Source: Typhlomys cinereus (taxonomy: Eukaryota > Chordata > Mammalia > Rodentia > Platacanthomyidae). From it: a stretch of DNA of 64,000 nucleotides. The position numbers and the translations under genes were made by a program. Position 1 is the first letter of the stretch; every line of letters begins with the position of its first letter. The notes below the pieces were generated by a model. The model saw only the letters and a list, made by a program, of their open reading frames with translations, had not been told where the DNA came from and did not search any database. Shown here piece after piece: positions 12,606 through 24,574 of the stretch. The stretch spans positions 1-64,000 of the forward strand of contig JALPQD010000918.1 in assembly GCA_023101885.1 (NCBI GenBank), given 5' to 3'.

Positions 12606-12974
12606 TGCTTCAGAGACTCTTTCCCTTTTCTTCCCACCCCGTCCCAGTCTCTTTCTTCCAGCTCCCCCCTCCCCCCTTCTTGCCTGTGTTAACCTTTCTC
12701 TGGCTTTCTTGGTCCTGATCTCTCTCCCATGGACAGAAAGATCAAGCTCACGTATGGTCACTGAGCCACACAGGTTCCTGGGAAGTAGGCCAATAGACAC
12801 TGGGGCACAGGACAGGATGGGGTGAAAATAGTTACAGGACGCCCCCTTCCCATTCTTTCCTCCTCATCCCCCCAACCACCCACCCTGTGTTGTGATGGTA
12901 GCTGACACATCGTGGGCTGTAACTGCTGGAGGGGGAATCCCCAGAAGGTTTTGCCTGGAGCAGAGGGATAGTGA

Positions 12975-12978
<4 letters not shown>

Positions 12979-13009
<31 letters not shown>
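12979..13009. repeat. (GT)n microsatellite
   Basis: About 15 GT units. Confidence 0.95.
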
Positions 13010-13011
<2 letters not shown>

Positions 13012-13179
13012 ATTTGTGCCTGTAGCGTGCATTGGACTCATGTGTACTTACCAATGTGAAAACCAGAGTTAGCCCTGTTAGAGAGTTCAGCAAAGCCTGG
13101 GGAAAAGTAAGACGCAAAGTAGGACTTCCTAAGCTTGAGCTGGGAAACTCCGATTTTCTCTTTCCCCACCAAAGTAGGT

Positions 13180-13290
13180 AGAGAGATATTCATATTTCTT
13201 GAGCACTTATTATGTGCCTGACCTGTGTCCAGTGGTTCCCATGCATAAACTTCGCACGATTGTCATCCCAGTTTACCAAGTAAAGAAATT
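13180..13290 (+). repeat. MIR fragment
   Basis: Diagnostic MIR phrases: cttgagcacttattatgtgc and tcatcccagtttaccaagta. Confidence 0.75.
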
Positions 13291-13530
13291 ACAGCTTGCC
13301 CAGGTATGGTAGCCTGTTTCTGTAATCCCAACACTTGGGAGGTAGAGGCAGCAGGATCAAGACCAACCTTGCTATATGGTAATGTTTTAGATCAGCTTGG
13401 CTACCTAAGACCCTGTCTCAAAACAGGAGGATCATGAGCTCAAGGCCAGCCTGTACTACTACATAAAAACACAACATCTCAACCCCCCCCAAAAAAAAGA
13501 AATCTACAACCAACCAACCAATCAATAAGG
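13290..13530 (+). repeat. B1-like SINE
   Basis: It contains cccaggtatggtagcctgtt and gtaatcccaacacttgggag. The second half reads aggccagcctgtactactac with an A-rich tail. Confidence 0.8.
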
Positions 13531-13739
13531 AAGAGAGAAAGAGATTGATTGTGGCCTAAATGGGGGAATTGTTGGTGTGGTACCACAGAACTAATAATGA
13601 AAAACCAGAATATGTACCTGAATCTGACTTTAAAACATATGTTAGTAGCAATTACTCATTAATAACACCTCACAGTTGTAGGTATTAGGCATATCATTGA
13701 TGCTGCTGCTAATAAAAACAATATAAAGGTATAATAATA

Positions 13740-13945
13740 AAAATAACATGTTAAACCCTTTTTACATACCAGATACTGTTCTTAGTCTGCCATGCTTATG
13801 GTTCCACATAATTCTCACAGAGGTAAGGCCTGTTTCTATCTTTATTTTACAGATGAAGAAACCGAGATTCAGAGAGGTTCAGACACTTGTCCGAGGTCAC
13901 ACTGCTAGTAAGTGTCACAGCCAGGATTTGAACTGAGAAGTATTG
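13740..13945 (+). repeat. MIR element
   Basis: A well preserved MIR core: accagatactgttcttagtc, then ttattttacagatgaagaaa, then gtccgaggtcacactgctag, then ccaggatttgaactgag. Confidence 0.92.
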
Positions 13946-14099
13946 GTTTGCCTTAAATTATAGTCAACAGTGATCTCAAAATATTTAGTTGGGGGGTGGT
14001 TCATAAGAAATTCTGGGAGCATCTAGAGGACTGGTAGAAATGGAGGCAAAACATACAGGGTGATGAAGTGGTAATTTGCTACCGAAAATTTTGTAATCT

Positions 14100-14250
14100 G
14101 ATCTGGGTGTATCAGCACAAGCATGTAAACCCAGCACTTGGGAGGCAGAGAGACAGACAACACAATCATGAGTTTGAGGTCAGCCTGGGTCGTATAACAA
14201 ATTTTAGGTCAACCTGAGATATATAGGAAGCCCCTGCCTGTAAATAAATA
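14100..14250 (+). repeat. B1-like SINE
   Basis: It contains aacccagcacttgggaggca and gagtttgaggtcagcctggg. Confidence 0.8.
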
Positions 14251-14269
14251 GAAAAGAAAAGAAATGTTG

Positions 14270-14572
14270 CTTGGGCTGGAGTGGTAGCTCAGTAGTTAAA
14301 TCTTTTGCCTCGAAAGTAAAAGGATCCGAGTTCAGATTTCATATAAAAACCTCAGGTGGAACTGGTACCAAGCTGTAATTTTGGCCCTGGAAGGGGAAGT
14401 CTGGGAAACCCCTGAGCAAAGCAATAATGAGCAATCAGAATGAACCCCCATGTCACCCTGTGGCCTCCATTGACGCACACACTCAAGAGCCTTCTTATAC
14501 ACTCCTTTGTACAGATATGTATACATCCGCACAGATGTAAATACACGCATGCAAAAAAAAAAAAAATTAAAA
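14270..14572 (+). repeat. tRNA-derived SINE (B2-like), older copy
   Basis: The head ggagtggtagctcagtagtt, a B box (ccgagttcagatttc), the body ctggaaggggaagtctggga and a poly(A) tail at 14554-14570 match the family described at 30063. Confidence 0.8.
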
Positions 14573-14754
14573 GAAATGTTCTCTGTCAGTAGCAGTGTCT
14601 ACAGTTGCTAGTCAAGCCTGTCACTGGCTTCGTGCATGGAGTGCTGATTTCCGGTAGGACGTGCTCCCGATGGTCATGATGACCAAGCCCTTTCACCAAC
14701 TGTTACCTTCCCCGCAGATCTCACCTCTCGCACCTCCTGCCTTTCCCCTGCACC

Positions 14755-17700
14755 ATGGCTCCGGGATCCTTCTCCTCGGGGTTCCTCTCGTCACCGCCTG
14801 CTGCTCTCCCGTTCCTGTTGCTGCTGTGGGCTGGGGCATCTCGTGGCCAGCCCTGCCCAGGCCGCTGCATCTGCCAGAACGTAGCGCCTACCTTGACCAT
14901 GTTGTGCGCCAAGACCGGCTTGCTCTTTGTCCCGCCTGCCATCGATCGGCGCGTGGTGGAGCTGCGGCTAACTGACAACTTCATTGCTGCTGTGCGTCGC
15001 CGAGACTTCGCCAACATGACCAGCCTGGTACACCTCACTCTGTCCCGCAACACAATTGGCCAGGTGGCGGCCGGAGCTTTTGCTGATCTCCGTGCGCTCC
15101 GGGCCCTACATCTGGACAGCAACCGCTTGGCTGAGGTGCGGGGGGATCAGCTCCGAGGCTTGGGCAACCTCCGCCATCTGATCCTTGGCAACAACCAGAT
15201 CCGCAAGGTGGAGTCGGCAGCCTTCGATGCCTTTCTGTCCACCGTGGAGGACCTGGATCTGTCCTACAACAACCTGGAGGCACTGCCTTGGGAGGCGGTG
15301 GGGCAGATGGTGAACCTCAACACCCTAACGTTGGACCACAACCTCATTGACCACATCGCCGAGGGCACGTTTGTGCAGCTGCACAAACTCGTGCGCTTGG
15401 ATATGACCTCCAATCGCCTGCATAAACTCCCGCCGGATGGGCTCTTCCTGCGGTCCCAGGGCGGTGGACCCAAGCCACCCACACCACTGACAGTCAGCTT
15501 TGGGGGTAACCCTCTGCATTGCAACTGTGAGCTTCTCTGGCTGCGCCGCTTGACCAGGGAGGATGACTTGGAGACCTGCGCCACGCCAGAGCATCTCACT
15601 GACCGCTATTTCTGGTCTATCCCGGAAGAGGAGTTTTTGTGTGAGCCCCCACTTATCACGCGGCAGGCAGGAGGCCGGGCCCTGGTGGTGGAGGGCCAGG
15701 CGGTCAGTCTGCGCTGCAGGGCGGTGGGTGACCCTGAGCCTGTGGTACATTGGGTGGCACCTGACGGTCGACTGCTGGGAAACTCCACCCGGACCAGGGT
15801 CCGTGGGGACGGGACACTGGATGTGACCATCACCACCCTGCGGGACAGTGGCACCTTTACTTGCATTGCCTCCAATGCGGCAGGGGAAGCCACTGCTCCC
15901 GTGGAGGTGTGTGTGGTACCTCTGCCACTTATGGCACCCCCACCTGCTGCTCCACCACCCCTCACCGAGCCTGGCTCATCTGACATTGCCACTCCTGGAA
16001 GACCTGGTGCCAACGACTCAGCCACTGAACGCCGGCTGGTGGCTGCGGAGCTCACATCTAGTTCAGTGCTCATACGCTGGCCAGCTCAGAGGCCAGTGCC
16101 CGGTATCAGAATGTATCAAGTCCAGTATAACAGCTCTGCGGATGACTCACTGGTCTACAGGTGGGTGTAATGTTGTGGCCCTAGGACCTCCTCCTCAGTC
16201 CTGGACTCCTGCCCTTCCTTCCACATGCCCATCCTTCTCCTTGGCCTTGCTTGGCTGTGAGTCTCCTTACCCTTCTAGTTATTGCAGATCCTCATTAATG
16301 AGGGCCCCTCTCTATTTCTGCTCTATTGCCTTTGTTGTTTTTCTTTTTTCCTCCCATAGGGATTATATGTGGAATACTTACCTGGGGGTTGGGCAGCAGA
16401 GTTACAACACTGAGTGGGGACTTGGAGGCACAGGCCTGTGATCCAGAGCCAAGGTTGCTGAGATAAGATGATTGCAAATTCAAGACCAGCCTGGGCAACT
16501 TAGCAAAATCTTGTCTCAAAATAATAAAAATTGAAAAGAGGACTGGAGATATAGCTAAGTGGTAAGACAGTTGGTTAGAATCCCCCATTTAGAGGCTAGG
16601 AGTATGGCTCTGTAGTAAAGCGCTTTCCTTGAACTCACCAGTGAGGGACTGAGGGCATGGTTAAGTGGTAGAGTACTTGCCTGGAATCCACCAGCGAGGG
16701 GCTTTAGGTGTGGCTCAGTGGTAGAGTGCTGTCCAGGGTTTTATCCCCAGTACCACCATTCAAGTGATATCTCATGGGGCTCATCGTCAACATCACTTGC
16801 TTGCCAGTCTTCTTTCTGATCATGAATCTCATCAGGTAAACATTCTGACATGTGCAACACACATGTATATTTATAGTTCTATGTCCATTTATAACTTATA
16901 TGCCAATGCTACTACTCCGACATACTTGGTACATGATAAAAACAGAAAGCAGAAAGCATGAGAAAAATAGAATGTAAGTTATTGCCACACTGGTCTGGGT
17001 CAGACTACATTGTCTTGCTGTGAACAGACCCATAGTGCAGGGACAGATGTCAGTTAACTTTTTTCCATGTTTTCAGCATTCTGTTGCTTTTACCTCTCCA
17101 TCTGTCTGCTTTCACTTTCTCTCCTCTTGGGCACTTAGTCTCTGTGCTAGGCCCTCAGCCAGGTTGTAGATGTTGGTCAAAGAGAAGAAAAGGGGACAAA
17201 AGTTGGAAAGTCACAGAAGCGGGGAGATTTTCAAAAATATCTACTTTCCATTTCTCTCTGCCTGACCAACAGTAGGTGTTTCAAAAAGTGTGTGTTCAGG
17301 GATGGAGTGATGGTTCAGGGACTAAGACTCTGCCTCATAAACAGAAAGTCCTGAGTTTGAATCCCAGGTCCCATTAAAAAATGGCAGTGGCATGCACTTC
17401 AGCCCTGGTGGGCAGCACCTGTGAAATCCTAGACCTAAGCAAAAAGGAGGTAGCAGCCATCCAGGATGATTCCCAAAGTCACTCTTGGTTCTCCACAGGG
17501 ATACACAACAGTGCTCTCTCATACACATATATAAACAAACAAACAAGTTTAAAAAAAAAATAAGTGTGGGGCGATCTAGCCCCCATGGCCTTTTAGTGCC
17601 ATGAGTCCGTTTCCAGCTGCCTACTTCTTTTGGAGGCAATCTAGCCCCTCATGGCACTCCAGTGCCATGAGTCTTTTCTTGTTCCTTGCTTCTCATGAAT

Positions 17701-19435
17701 TCCATGCCTAGGCACCGTGAGTTCTCATGGGCTCCCTAGCCCCTCATGGCACACTAGTGCCATGAGCTCTGTTTTATTTCTGCTTCTCATGGAGGCACTT
17801 TAGCTCCTCATGGCACTCCACGTCTGGAGTCCATGAGTTCCAACCTTTCTCTTTACTAATAAACTCTACCTTAATTCTCAAAAAAAAAAAAAAAAAAAAA
17901 AAAAAGTGTGCATTCTGCATGTGAAAGGACAGTTCCAGGCCAGGCGTGGTGGCATATGCCTGGACTGCAGGCACTGGAGAGAATGAGGCAAGAAGGATGC
18001 TAAGCTGGAGGCCAGGGAGGGTTACATAGTAACTTTCAGGCTAGTTTGGGTTACGTAGTAGGAAGAACGTGTTCAAAATACAAAACAAAATAACAGCAGA
18101 AAGACACAAACAACCCTCTGTGATTTGGGCCTGGAAGGAGAGGAGGAGAGCCAACCCCTGCCCTTAGAAACATACAGCCTCCGTGGGCTGAAGTCTGGAG
18201 TGAATCATTGCCTGGGCCTTGCAGTGTCTCCTCCTTGGTGGCTTTTCAGTGTGGCTCTCTGCACATAGTAGGTTCTGTACATAGTGAGCACTTGGTACAC
18301 AGACACATAATCTATTTCTTTCCTCTGACTCCCTTGAAGACTGTAGAGAGCCTGTTGGATGCCTAGTCCTATCCTTGATTTCAGGCTGGGGTGTCAGAAG
18401 GGGTGGATTCGTTGTTTCAGAGCCCTTGGCTGGTCTCAGCCCTTTACCGGAAAACCTGCCTCTTGGCCTCCATCTGTGTCCTTGCTGGCTGATTTTCTTG
18501 CCATATACCCTTCTTTCCCCCTTGATTCTGTTTTGTTGTTGTTTAGTTTTATTTTGTGTTTGACAGGGTGTTGTCCTGTAGCCCAGGTTGACCTGCCTTG
18601 AATTGACTTTGTAGAGCAGGCTGATTTAGGGCCCAGCATACATTCCTTTTTTTTTAAAGGAATTATTTTATTGGGCTCTCTTGTTCCTCATGGATTTCCC
18701 ATAAGTTCCCTTTTCTGTCTTTTTCTCACCCCTCATGCATTTCATGTCTGGAGTCTGTGAGTTCTTTTCCAGCTCCTTTCTCCTCATGGATTCCACATCT
18801 AGAATCCATGCATTCCTTTCTGGCTTCCTTGCCCCTCATGGATTCCATGTCTGGAATTGGTGAGTTCCTTTTCTGACTGCCTTTCACTGGCCCCTCACAG
18901 ACTCCTTCTGTTAATTCTTCTTGGCTCCTTTCTTCCTCTGGGACTCCATGTCTGGAGTCCATGAATTCTTTTCTTTCTCTCCTCTAATCCTCTTATACCG
19001 CTCCCCCGCTTCAATCCCCGAATACAAGAACGTGACATTTTGGAGCAGCCCATCAGACATCTCTCTTGCCCCTTTCGGATTCAAAGCCCGTGACTTCCTT
19101 TCTTTCTCTCCTCCAATTAATTCTGCCTTAATCTTCTAAAAAAAAAGTATTATTTTATTGGACAGGGGAGATGGCTCAGTGGTTAAAGACTTTGCCTCTC
19201 AAACAGAAAAACCTGAGTTCAGATTTCCATCTGTAATTCCGGCCCTGGAAGACAGAGATTGGTAAACCCCAAAGCAAAGCAATAATGAGGTTGAGCAATC
19301 CAGGATGATTCCCAATGCTACCCTTGGGCCTCCACAGACACACACACATACACAAATATGTACAAATGTTTTATTTCGTTGAGGGAGATATAGAGAAAGA
19401 GCCAACAGATAGACAGGCAGACACACACACACACA

Positions 19436-19495
<60 letters not shown>

Positions 19496-22400
19496 TGCAC
19501 GCACAAGTTCTCTCCTGCCACCATGTGGGCTCCGGGGATTAAGCTCAGGGCACCAGGTGAGCATACAGGAGGCAGTAGCTTTACCTGCTGAACCATCTCA
19601 TCAAGCCCACTTTCCGCTTTTTAGGTCCAGTCATCAAATACCAAGTAAATTGTCAACCGTGTGCCAGACCCAATCAAAGACCCCAGGATAACCAAGATTG
19701 ACTGTCCCAGTCTTACAAGCATTAGATAGACAAAGTGACCCAACAAGAAGCTTCATAACTACTTCCAGACGCAGGACTGCAGTCTACCTTCCTATCTTAC
19801 TGTGAAGCAGTTGCCACCGACTGTCCCTCTCATTCGATTCATTTTCAGTTATTTGTTTCTGCAGGGCTGGGGATGGAACCCCAGGCTTCACACAGTGATG
19901 GATTCTAGGCAGGTGCCCTACCACTGAAACACACACTCAATCCCTCATTTGTGCTTTCCAAGCAGGTGCTCTACCACTGAGCCACGCCTCCAATCCCTCA
20001 GTGCTGGATTCTAGGTAGGTGCTCTATCACTGAGCCATGCGCCCAGCCCTTCACTGGTGGGTTGTAGGCAGGCATTCTGCCCTTATTATACCCCTAGCTC
20101 TCTCACATTTCTGTCAGAAAAGCTGAGGCTCATCAGGGAAATTGTTTGCTTACAGAAAGCAACAGGGCTATTTTAATTTTTTTTTTTTGGACACACACAT
20201 ACACAGAGAGAGAGAATCAGTGATATTACAAGCTATCACAAACATGTGGAGTGAGGGAGCAGCTTTCAGAAGTTGGTCTTCTCCTACTGTGTAGAGAGGC
20301 TGAGTTTAGGTTTCCTGGTTTATGTGCAGGTGCTTTTTACTGGCTGAGCCATTTTGCCGGCCCAGAGCTGTTCTTTCTGTGCTGAACACACCCTTATTGA
20401 ACACCTATTGTTTGCCAGGCAGAGATGAAGGGAAATGGAGGATGCATTTCTGTAAATACCTCTCCATTTCTGTGTCTCTCCAACCTTTCTCCTGTTTTCT
20501 TCTCTGTGACCCACAGCCACCACCAGGCAGGGTGGGGAAAGGTTCAAGGGCCACACAAATCTGCCTATATATGGATACTGATTAGCCTCCCCCCATCTCC
20601 AGCAGGAGAAGACCCCAGGACTCTACCCCTGTCCTGCAGGCCCCAGTTCCAGTCCTGCCTCCCCCATTGCAGAGGCCTGTACCTAGGATGGCACTGAAAG
20701 GGTTAACTTCCTCTCTGCAGCCATGGGCTGAGGTGATATCCAACCAGGAGCTTGCTCAGCTGCTTGCTCTGGTTTGGCAGCCAGTTAGAGACTCGTGGGC
20801 TGAGGCTTTCTTAAGGAGCCAGTGACTGTCCTTGAAAAAGGGGGGAGCCCTTAGCAACTGACTTTTTTGACGGGTGAGAAAAGAAACAAGAGAATCCAAG
20901 ACTTACAGGAAAGGAAGAGGACAAGTTGAAAGCAGGATGGGATTGGGGCTGTCTGTAGTAGCAATGTTCTGTGGAAAGGCAGGCAGGGGTGGAGTAGGGG
21001 AACTGGAGCTTTTCTGAGCAGACTGGACCCATGTTTGAAGTCTTGGGGTAGAGGGTGACTCCTAATAGTGTGGACACTTCTGATGGGACCTTAGAAGCAG
21101 TAGAACCCAGTGCCGAGGGACAGACGGAGCTCCTGACTAGTAAGCATCTGTGGAGATGAAGCATGGCCTTCTAGAGAGGGTGGAGCTTTCTGTAGTATTC
21201 CCTACAGAGGAAGAGGCGGTGTTTGTCCCTGGTGAGCCAGTAAGAACCTTTGCAGGCAAGGAGATCTTTTGAGGTTGGCTGTTGGGCATGTCAGTCAGGG
21301 TGGACTCAGCAGCCCTGGGTTTGCTGAGGCTGGACATGGCCAGCGGGCTATGCAAAGATATGTTGAACAGAGAGGACCAAGGTCTGGGTGGAATGATCCT
21401 CCTGAGGGGGAGGGCAGTGGTCATAGAATGGAAGCCCCAGAAGTGTTGCCGACAGTGCTGGATGGAACTAGCTTATGGTGACACAGCTCCAAGCTGTGGA
21501 ATTTTTGTCCTTACTAGAAGAAAATGATGCACAGAGAGGTTAAGAAGCTTGTCTATGGTCACAGAGTAGAGCAGAGGAGAGATTCAAATCCAGACAGTCT
21601 GACTTCCAGATGTCTTTATCTGCACAGTTTAGCTATGTGTCACCCAATTGTGGGTGGGAATTAGGAGTGCAACTTGGAAATTCTGGTTGTACAAGGGTGG
21701 GCATGCAGATAAGGGATGGTCTCCCCTAATATCCAGACAAGAAATAGGGCATGGATAGTCATAAGCACAGTAGAGAAGCCATCCCATAGTGGCACATGCA
21801 GGGTGTGGCTTAGAAGCCACAGTGTAATTAGAGGTAGAGTGATTTGTAACCACTCATGGTCCCTTAGTGAAGGGGAATATGTACTTGAGGAGCTTGAAAA
21901 CTGTGCCAGGAGATATTTTACCCAAAGGTGGGGCATGGCCTGCAGCATGCTTTCCTCCTGAAATGCAAGAAAACATATAAAAGAAAATCTAGCCTGATAC
22001 TGTAGCTCAGTTGCTAGAGAGCTTGCATGAAGTTGTGGGTTCACTCCCCATGACCGCCACCACATAAAACAGGGCACAGTTGTAATAGTCTGCAATCCCA
22101 GCACTTAGAAGGTGGAGGCAAGTCCAAAAATTCAAGATTATCCTCGGCTACATGGTGAGTTGGAGGCCACCCTGAGTTACATGAAACCATTTCTTAAAAA
22201 AAGAAAGGGGGAGGGCGGAGTTTGCTCAGTGGTTAAAACAAAAGCACCTCAGTGCCGATCCCTAGATTCTACGTAACACAATTTTGGATCTAGTGTTGAC
22301 CTGTATTTCCAGCCATGGAAAAACCCTAGAACAAAGCAATAAGGTAGAGAAACAATACAATGATTCCCAATGTCACCCTTGGGCCTCCACAGACACGCTC

Positions 22401-23792
22401 AAATATCTTCTTGTATACATGCCCACACACACATGCACATGTATACACACCTATATGCAAAACGTACACATATATGCAAAAAAAATCCATTGCTCCAGCA
22501 GTATTAAAACAAAGTCGGCAAGTCGTTGATTTCTGTTGACTTCTTGCGTGAAGAAGTAGAGAATGCAGATAAGGGGGAGTAGCCAATATCAGTTTCCATT
22601 AGCTGTAGATATTTGTAGATGAGGGAACTTGAGTGGTAATAAGTCCTAGGTGTGAGCTGATATTGTCCTGATAGATGTTCAGGCTGATGGGTCTAAAAAG
22701 TCCGAAGGCAGAGCATGTGCGGAGAGGAGGGGGGTGGGCAAGGGCAGGGGCGCTGGGGGTGTGTGTGTGGGTGGCTGATAGTATATTGATAGGAGGAGCT
22801 CCAGTAGTGGCTTTAGTAGGGGGGGAGGTGCAATAAAGCAAAGGGGCGTGGTCTAGACAACTCGGCCTAATCCCGCCTCCTCTCCTGCAGGATGATTCCG
22901 TCCACCAGCCAGACTTTCCTCGTGAATGATCTGGCAGGCGGGCCGCGCCTACGACTTGTGCGTATTGGCAGTCTACGACGATGGGGCCACCGCACTGCCG
23001 GCCACCAGAGTGGTGGGCTGCGTGCAGTTCACCACGGCTGGGGACCCCGCACCTTGCCGCCCATTGAGGGCCCATTTCTTGGGCGGCACCATGATCATCG
23101 CCATCGGGGGAGTCATCGTCGCCTCAGTCCTCGTTTTTATCGTTCTGCTCATGATTCGCTACAAAGTGTATGGCGATGGGGACAGCCGCCGCGTCAAGGG
23201 GACCTCCAGGTCGCCCCCACGGGTCAGCCATGTATGTTCACAGACCAACGGCGCAGGGGCGCAGCAGACTTCGGCTCCACCAGGGCCAGATCGCTACGAG
23301 GCGCTGCGCGAGGTGGCCGGCCCTGCAGCAGTCGCCGTCGAAACGAAGGCCACTGCGGCCGAGACGACTTCCATTGAGCCCGAGGTGGTCCTGGGCCGCT
23401 CCCTGGGCGGCTCGGCTACTTCACTATGCCTGCTGCCTTCCGAGGAAACTTCTGGGGAGGAGTCCCGGGCAGTGACAGGTCCTCGAAGGAGCCGTTCAGG
23501 GGCCCTGGGGCCACCAGCCTCAGCACCTCCAACTCTGACAATGGTTCCTGGGGGAGCTCCGGCGCGGCCGAGGCCGCAGCAACGCTATTCTTTCGATGGG
23601 GACTACGGGGCACTATTCCAGAGCCACAGTTACCCGCGCCGCGCCCGGCGGACAAAGAGACACCGGTCCACGCCGCACCTGGACGGGGCCGGAGGGGGCG
23701 CGGCCGGGGAGGATGGAGACCTGGGGCTGGGCTCCGCTAGGGCGCGTCTGGCCTTCACCAGCACCGAGTGGATGCTGGAGAGTACCGTGTGA
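14755..23792 (+). CDS. LRFN1: Leucine-rich repeat and fibronectin type III protein 1 (SALM2), one-base frameshift in exon 3
   Basis: LRFN1 is a single-pass postsynaptic adhesion protein that binds PSD-95 through a C-terminal PDZ ligand. Coding exon 2 (14718-16160; ATG at 14755, acceptor cccgcag, donor cag|gtgggt) encodes a signal peptide (about 1-31, hydrophobic core [10 protein letters not shown]), a Cys-rich N-cap (CPGRCICQN), about seven leucine-rich repeats, a C-cap ([12 protein letters not shown]), a C2-type Ig domain (about 300-390) and the start of the FN3 domain. Exon 3 (22891-23792) follows a 6.7-kb intron and encodes the rest of FN3, a transmembrane helix ([20 protein letters not shown]) and the tail ending ESTV. 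An extra A at 22936 shifts the frame after LVNDLA. As written, the protein would run out of frame to a stop at 23375-23377, losing the membrane anchor and PDZ ligand. The downstream frame is open for 288 codons, so a sequencing error or a very recent lesion is likely. Without the base, the length is 768 residues, close to the family norm. Confidence 0.96.
16425..16530 (+). repeat. B1-like SINE in LRFN1 intron 2
   Basis: It contains ggaggcacaggcctgtgatc, aaattcaagaccagcctggg and caaaatcttgtctcaaaata. Confidence 0.8.
16539..16762 (+). repeat. Tandem ID-left-half array (four units)
   Basis: Four head-to-tail units of about 53 bases contain tggctcagtggtagagtgct and ttgcctggaatccaccagcg. Only the last unit retains a B-box/3' half (ttttatccccagtacc), as in a normal ID element. 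Confidence 0.8.
17293..17561 (+). repeat. tRNA-derived SINE (B2-like), older copy
   Basis: The head gggatggagtgatggttcag, B box ctgagtttgaatccc, body gccctggtgggcagcacctg and A-rich tail (ataaacaaacaaacaag) are recognisable. Confidence 0.8.
17569..17905 (+). mobile_element. Poly(A)-tailed retroposon made of palindromic repeats, copy 1
   Basis: Several 60-70 base units each contain a self-complementary core such as catggcactccagtgccatg. They are followed by a 3' end with AATAAA (taataaactctaccttaatt) and a 25-base A run. The 7-base flank aagtgtg occurs on both sides (17562 and 17904). It sits in or next to the tail of the SINE at 17293. No coding capacity or pol III box was found. The family is not recognised. 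Confidence 0.6.
17936..18090 (+). repeat. B1-like SINE
   Basis: It contains caggcgtggtggcatatgcc and agaatgaggcaagaaggatg. Confidence 0.8.
18200..18310. repeat. MIR-like fragment
   Basis: ctctgcacatagtaggttct and gagcacttggtac resemble the central MIR region. Weak. Confidence 0.4.
18675..19148 (+). mobile_element. Poly(A)-tailed retroposon made of palindromic repeats, copy 2
   Basis: Five or so imperfect 60-70 base units have the core cctcatggattccatgtctg followed by gaatccatgagttc-type sequence, an inverted repeat able to form a hairpin. A unique 3' part (18990-19130) ends in ccttaatcttct and an A tail. The whole is flanked by a 13-base target-site duplication, attattttattgg (18662-18674 and 19149-19161), the hallmark of LINE-machinery insertion. 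The 3' end is related to copy 1 (ccttaattctc plus A tail). The source gene or family is unknown to me. Confidence 0.7.
19159..19500 (+). repeat. tRNA-derived SINE with CA/(ACGC)n tail
   Basis: A SINE head (ggggagatggctcagtggtt) and body are followed by CA repeats and a (GCAC)n tract at 19435-19495. Confidence 0.85.
19625..19810 (+). repeat. MIR-like remnant
   Basis: The phrases cgtgtgccagacccaatcaa and cagacgcaggactgcagtct are consistent with an old MIR. Weak. Confidence 0.4.
19865..20105 (-). repeat. Tandem ID-left-half array, reverse (four units)
   Basis: It starts at an ID 3' half (gctggggatggaaccccagg). Four reverse units follow, containing ctaccactgagccacgcctc and ggattctaggtaggtgctct. 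Confidence 0.8.
20190..20365 (-). repeat. Reverse tRNA-derived SINE remnant
   Basis: A GA-rich stretch is followed by tttatgtgcaggtgcttttt and gctgagccattttgccggcc. Confidence 0.6.
20580..21500. other. Unique intronic sequence in LRFN1 intron 2
   Basis: No repeat or exon can be supported. An acceptor-like cctctctgcag occurs at 20709-20719 but lacks a convincing downstream donor. Confidence 0.4.
21505..21640 (+). repeat. MIR fragment
   Basis: Sequence: atgatgcacagagaggttaa, then gtctatggtcacagagtaga, then agattcaaatccagacagtc. Confidence 0.8.
21985..22205 (+). repeat. ID-like head followed by B1-like SINE
   Basis: An ID-like segment (tgtagctcagttgctagaga, then actccccatgaccgccacc) is followed by tgcaatcccagcacttagaa and an A-rich end. 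Confidence 0.65.
22212..22495 (+). repeat. tRNA-derived SINE (B2-like), older copy
   Basis: Head gcggagtttgctcagtggtt; body cagccatggaaaaaccctag and gattcccaatgtcacccttg; CA-rich tail. Confidence 0.8.
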
Positions 23793-24574
23793 GCGGCGGG
23801 GCGGGTGGGCACCGGGACCAACGCCCAAGCCGGAGGGACGTTGGGGAAAGGAACGCGCAGCGCGGCTGCGAGACTGGCAATCTACCTGAGTTCTGCGCCT
23901 CCCGGGAGGGGCGGGGCTGGAAACCACGCCCCTCCGAGGCTGGGGGCGGGCCGCCGGTCACCCGGCCCCGCCTCCTCCGGCCCTCCTCCCCCGCGCGCTC
24001 GCGGACCTCGCTGGAGCCGGTGCCTTACACAGCGAAGCGCGGGGAGGGGCAGGGCCCCCCCACACTGCAGCACTGAGACACGAGCCCCCTCCTCTAGCCC
24101 GGGACCCGGGGCAGGGGCGAGGGGCCCATTTCTTGTATCTGGCTGGACTAGATCCTATTCTGTCCCGCGGCGGCCTCCGAAGCCCCCACCCCACTCACCT
24201 CCCTGGTCCCATCAGGTCTGGTTTTGGGGGGGTCCTCCTTTCTCTTTTCCCGGTGTCTGTCTCTACTCTGCCCTCTGTCGTCTGTCTTTAGCCTCTGTGC
24301 GTCCTCCTTTACCTCTGTCCGTCCTCCTTCCTGTCTGTCCTTTCTCCTTCCCGTGGTCTCTCCCACTACCCCGCCCTGGTTTTTTGTCGAGTGTCCCTGT
24401 CTCTCCTGATGCCCTGTCCTTACGACCCAGTCTCCTGGGCAGGTCCCACTAAAGGACCAGACTCTTCCTTCTACCTTCCTTGTCTCCCCCCCAAACCCCC
24501 AAATAAATCCCCACATGAACAAGATCCAAAACCAAATCCTCTCCACCGGAGCCGGATCCCTCCGCCGCAGCAGA

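Noticed and set aside
19422..19502. CRISPR-like regular repeats
   Set aside because: They are simple CA/ACGC microsatellites without distinct spacers, in a mammalian genome.
20700..20720. Candidate alternative LRFN1 exon acceptor
   Set aside because: A good pyrimidine tract, but no donor or conserved frame follows.
22231..22890. Additional coding exons within LRFN1 intron 2
   Set aside because: Open frames here are short and repeat-derived. The exon 2 to exon 3 phase (AG|G) already matches known LRFN1 structure.
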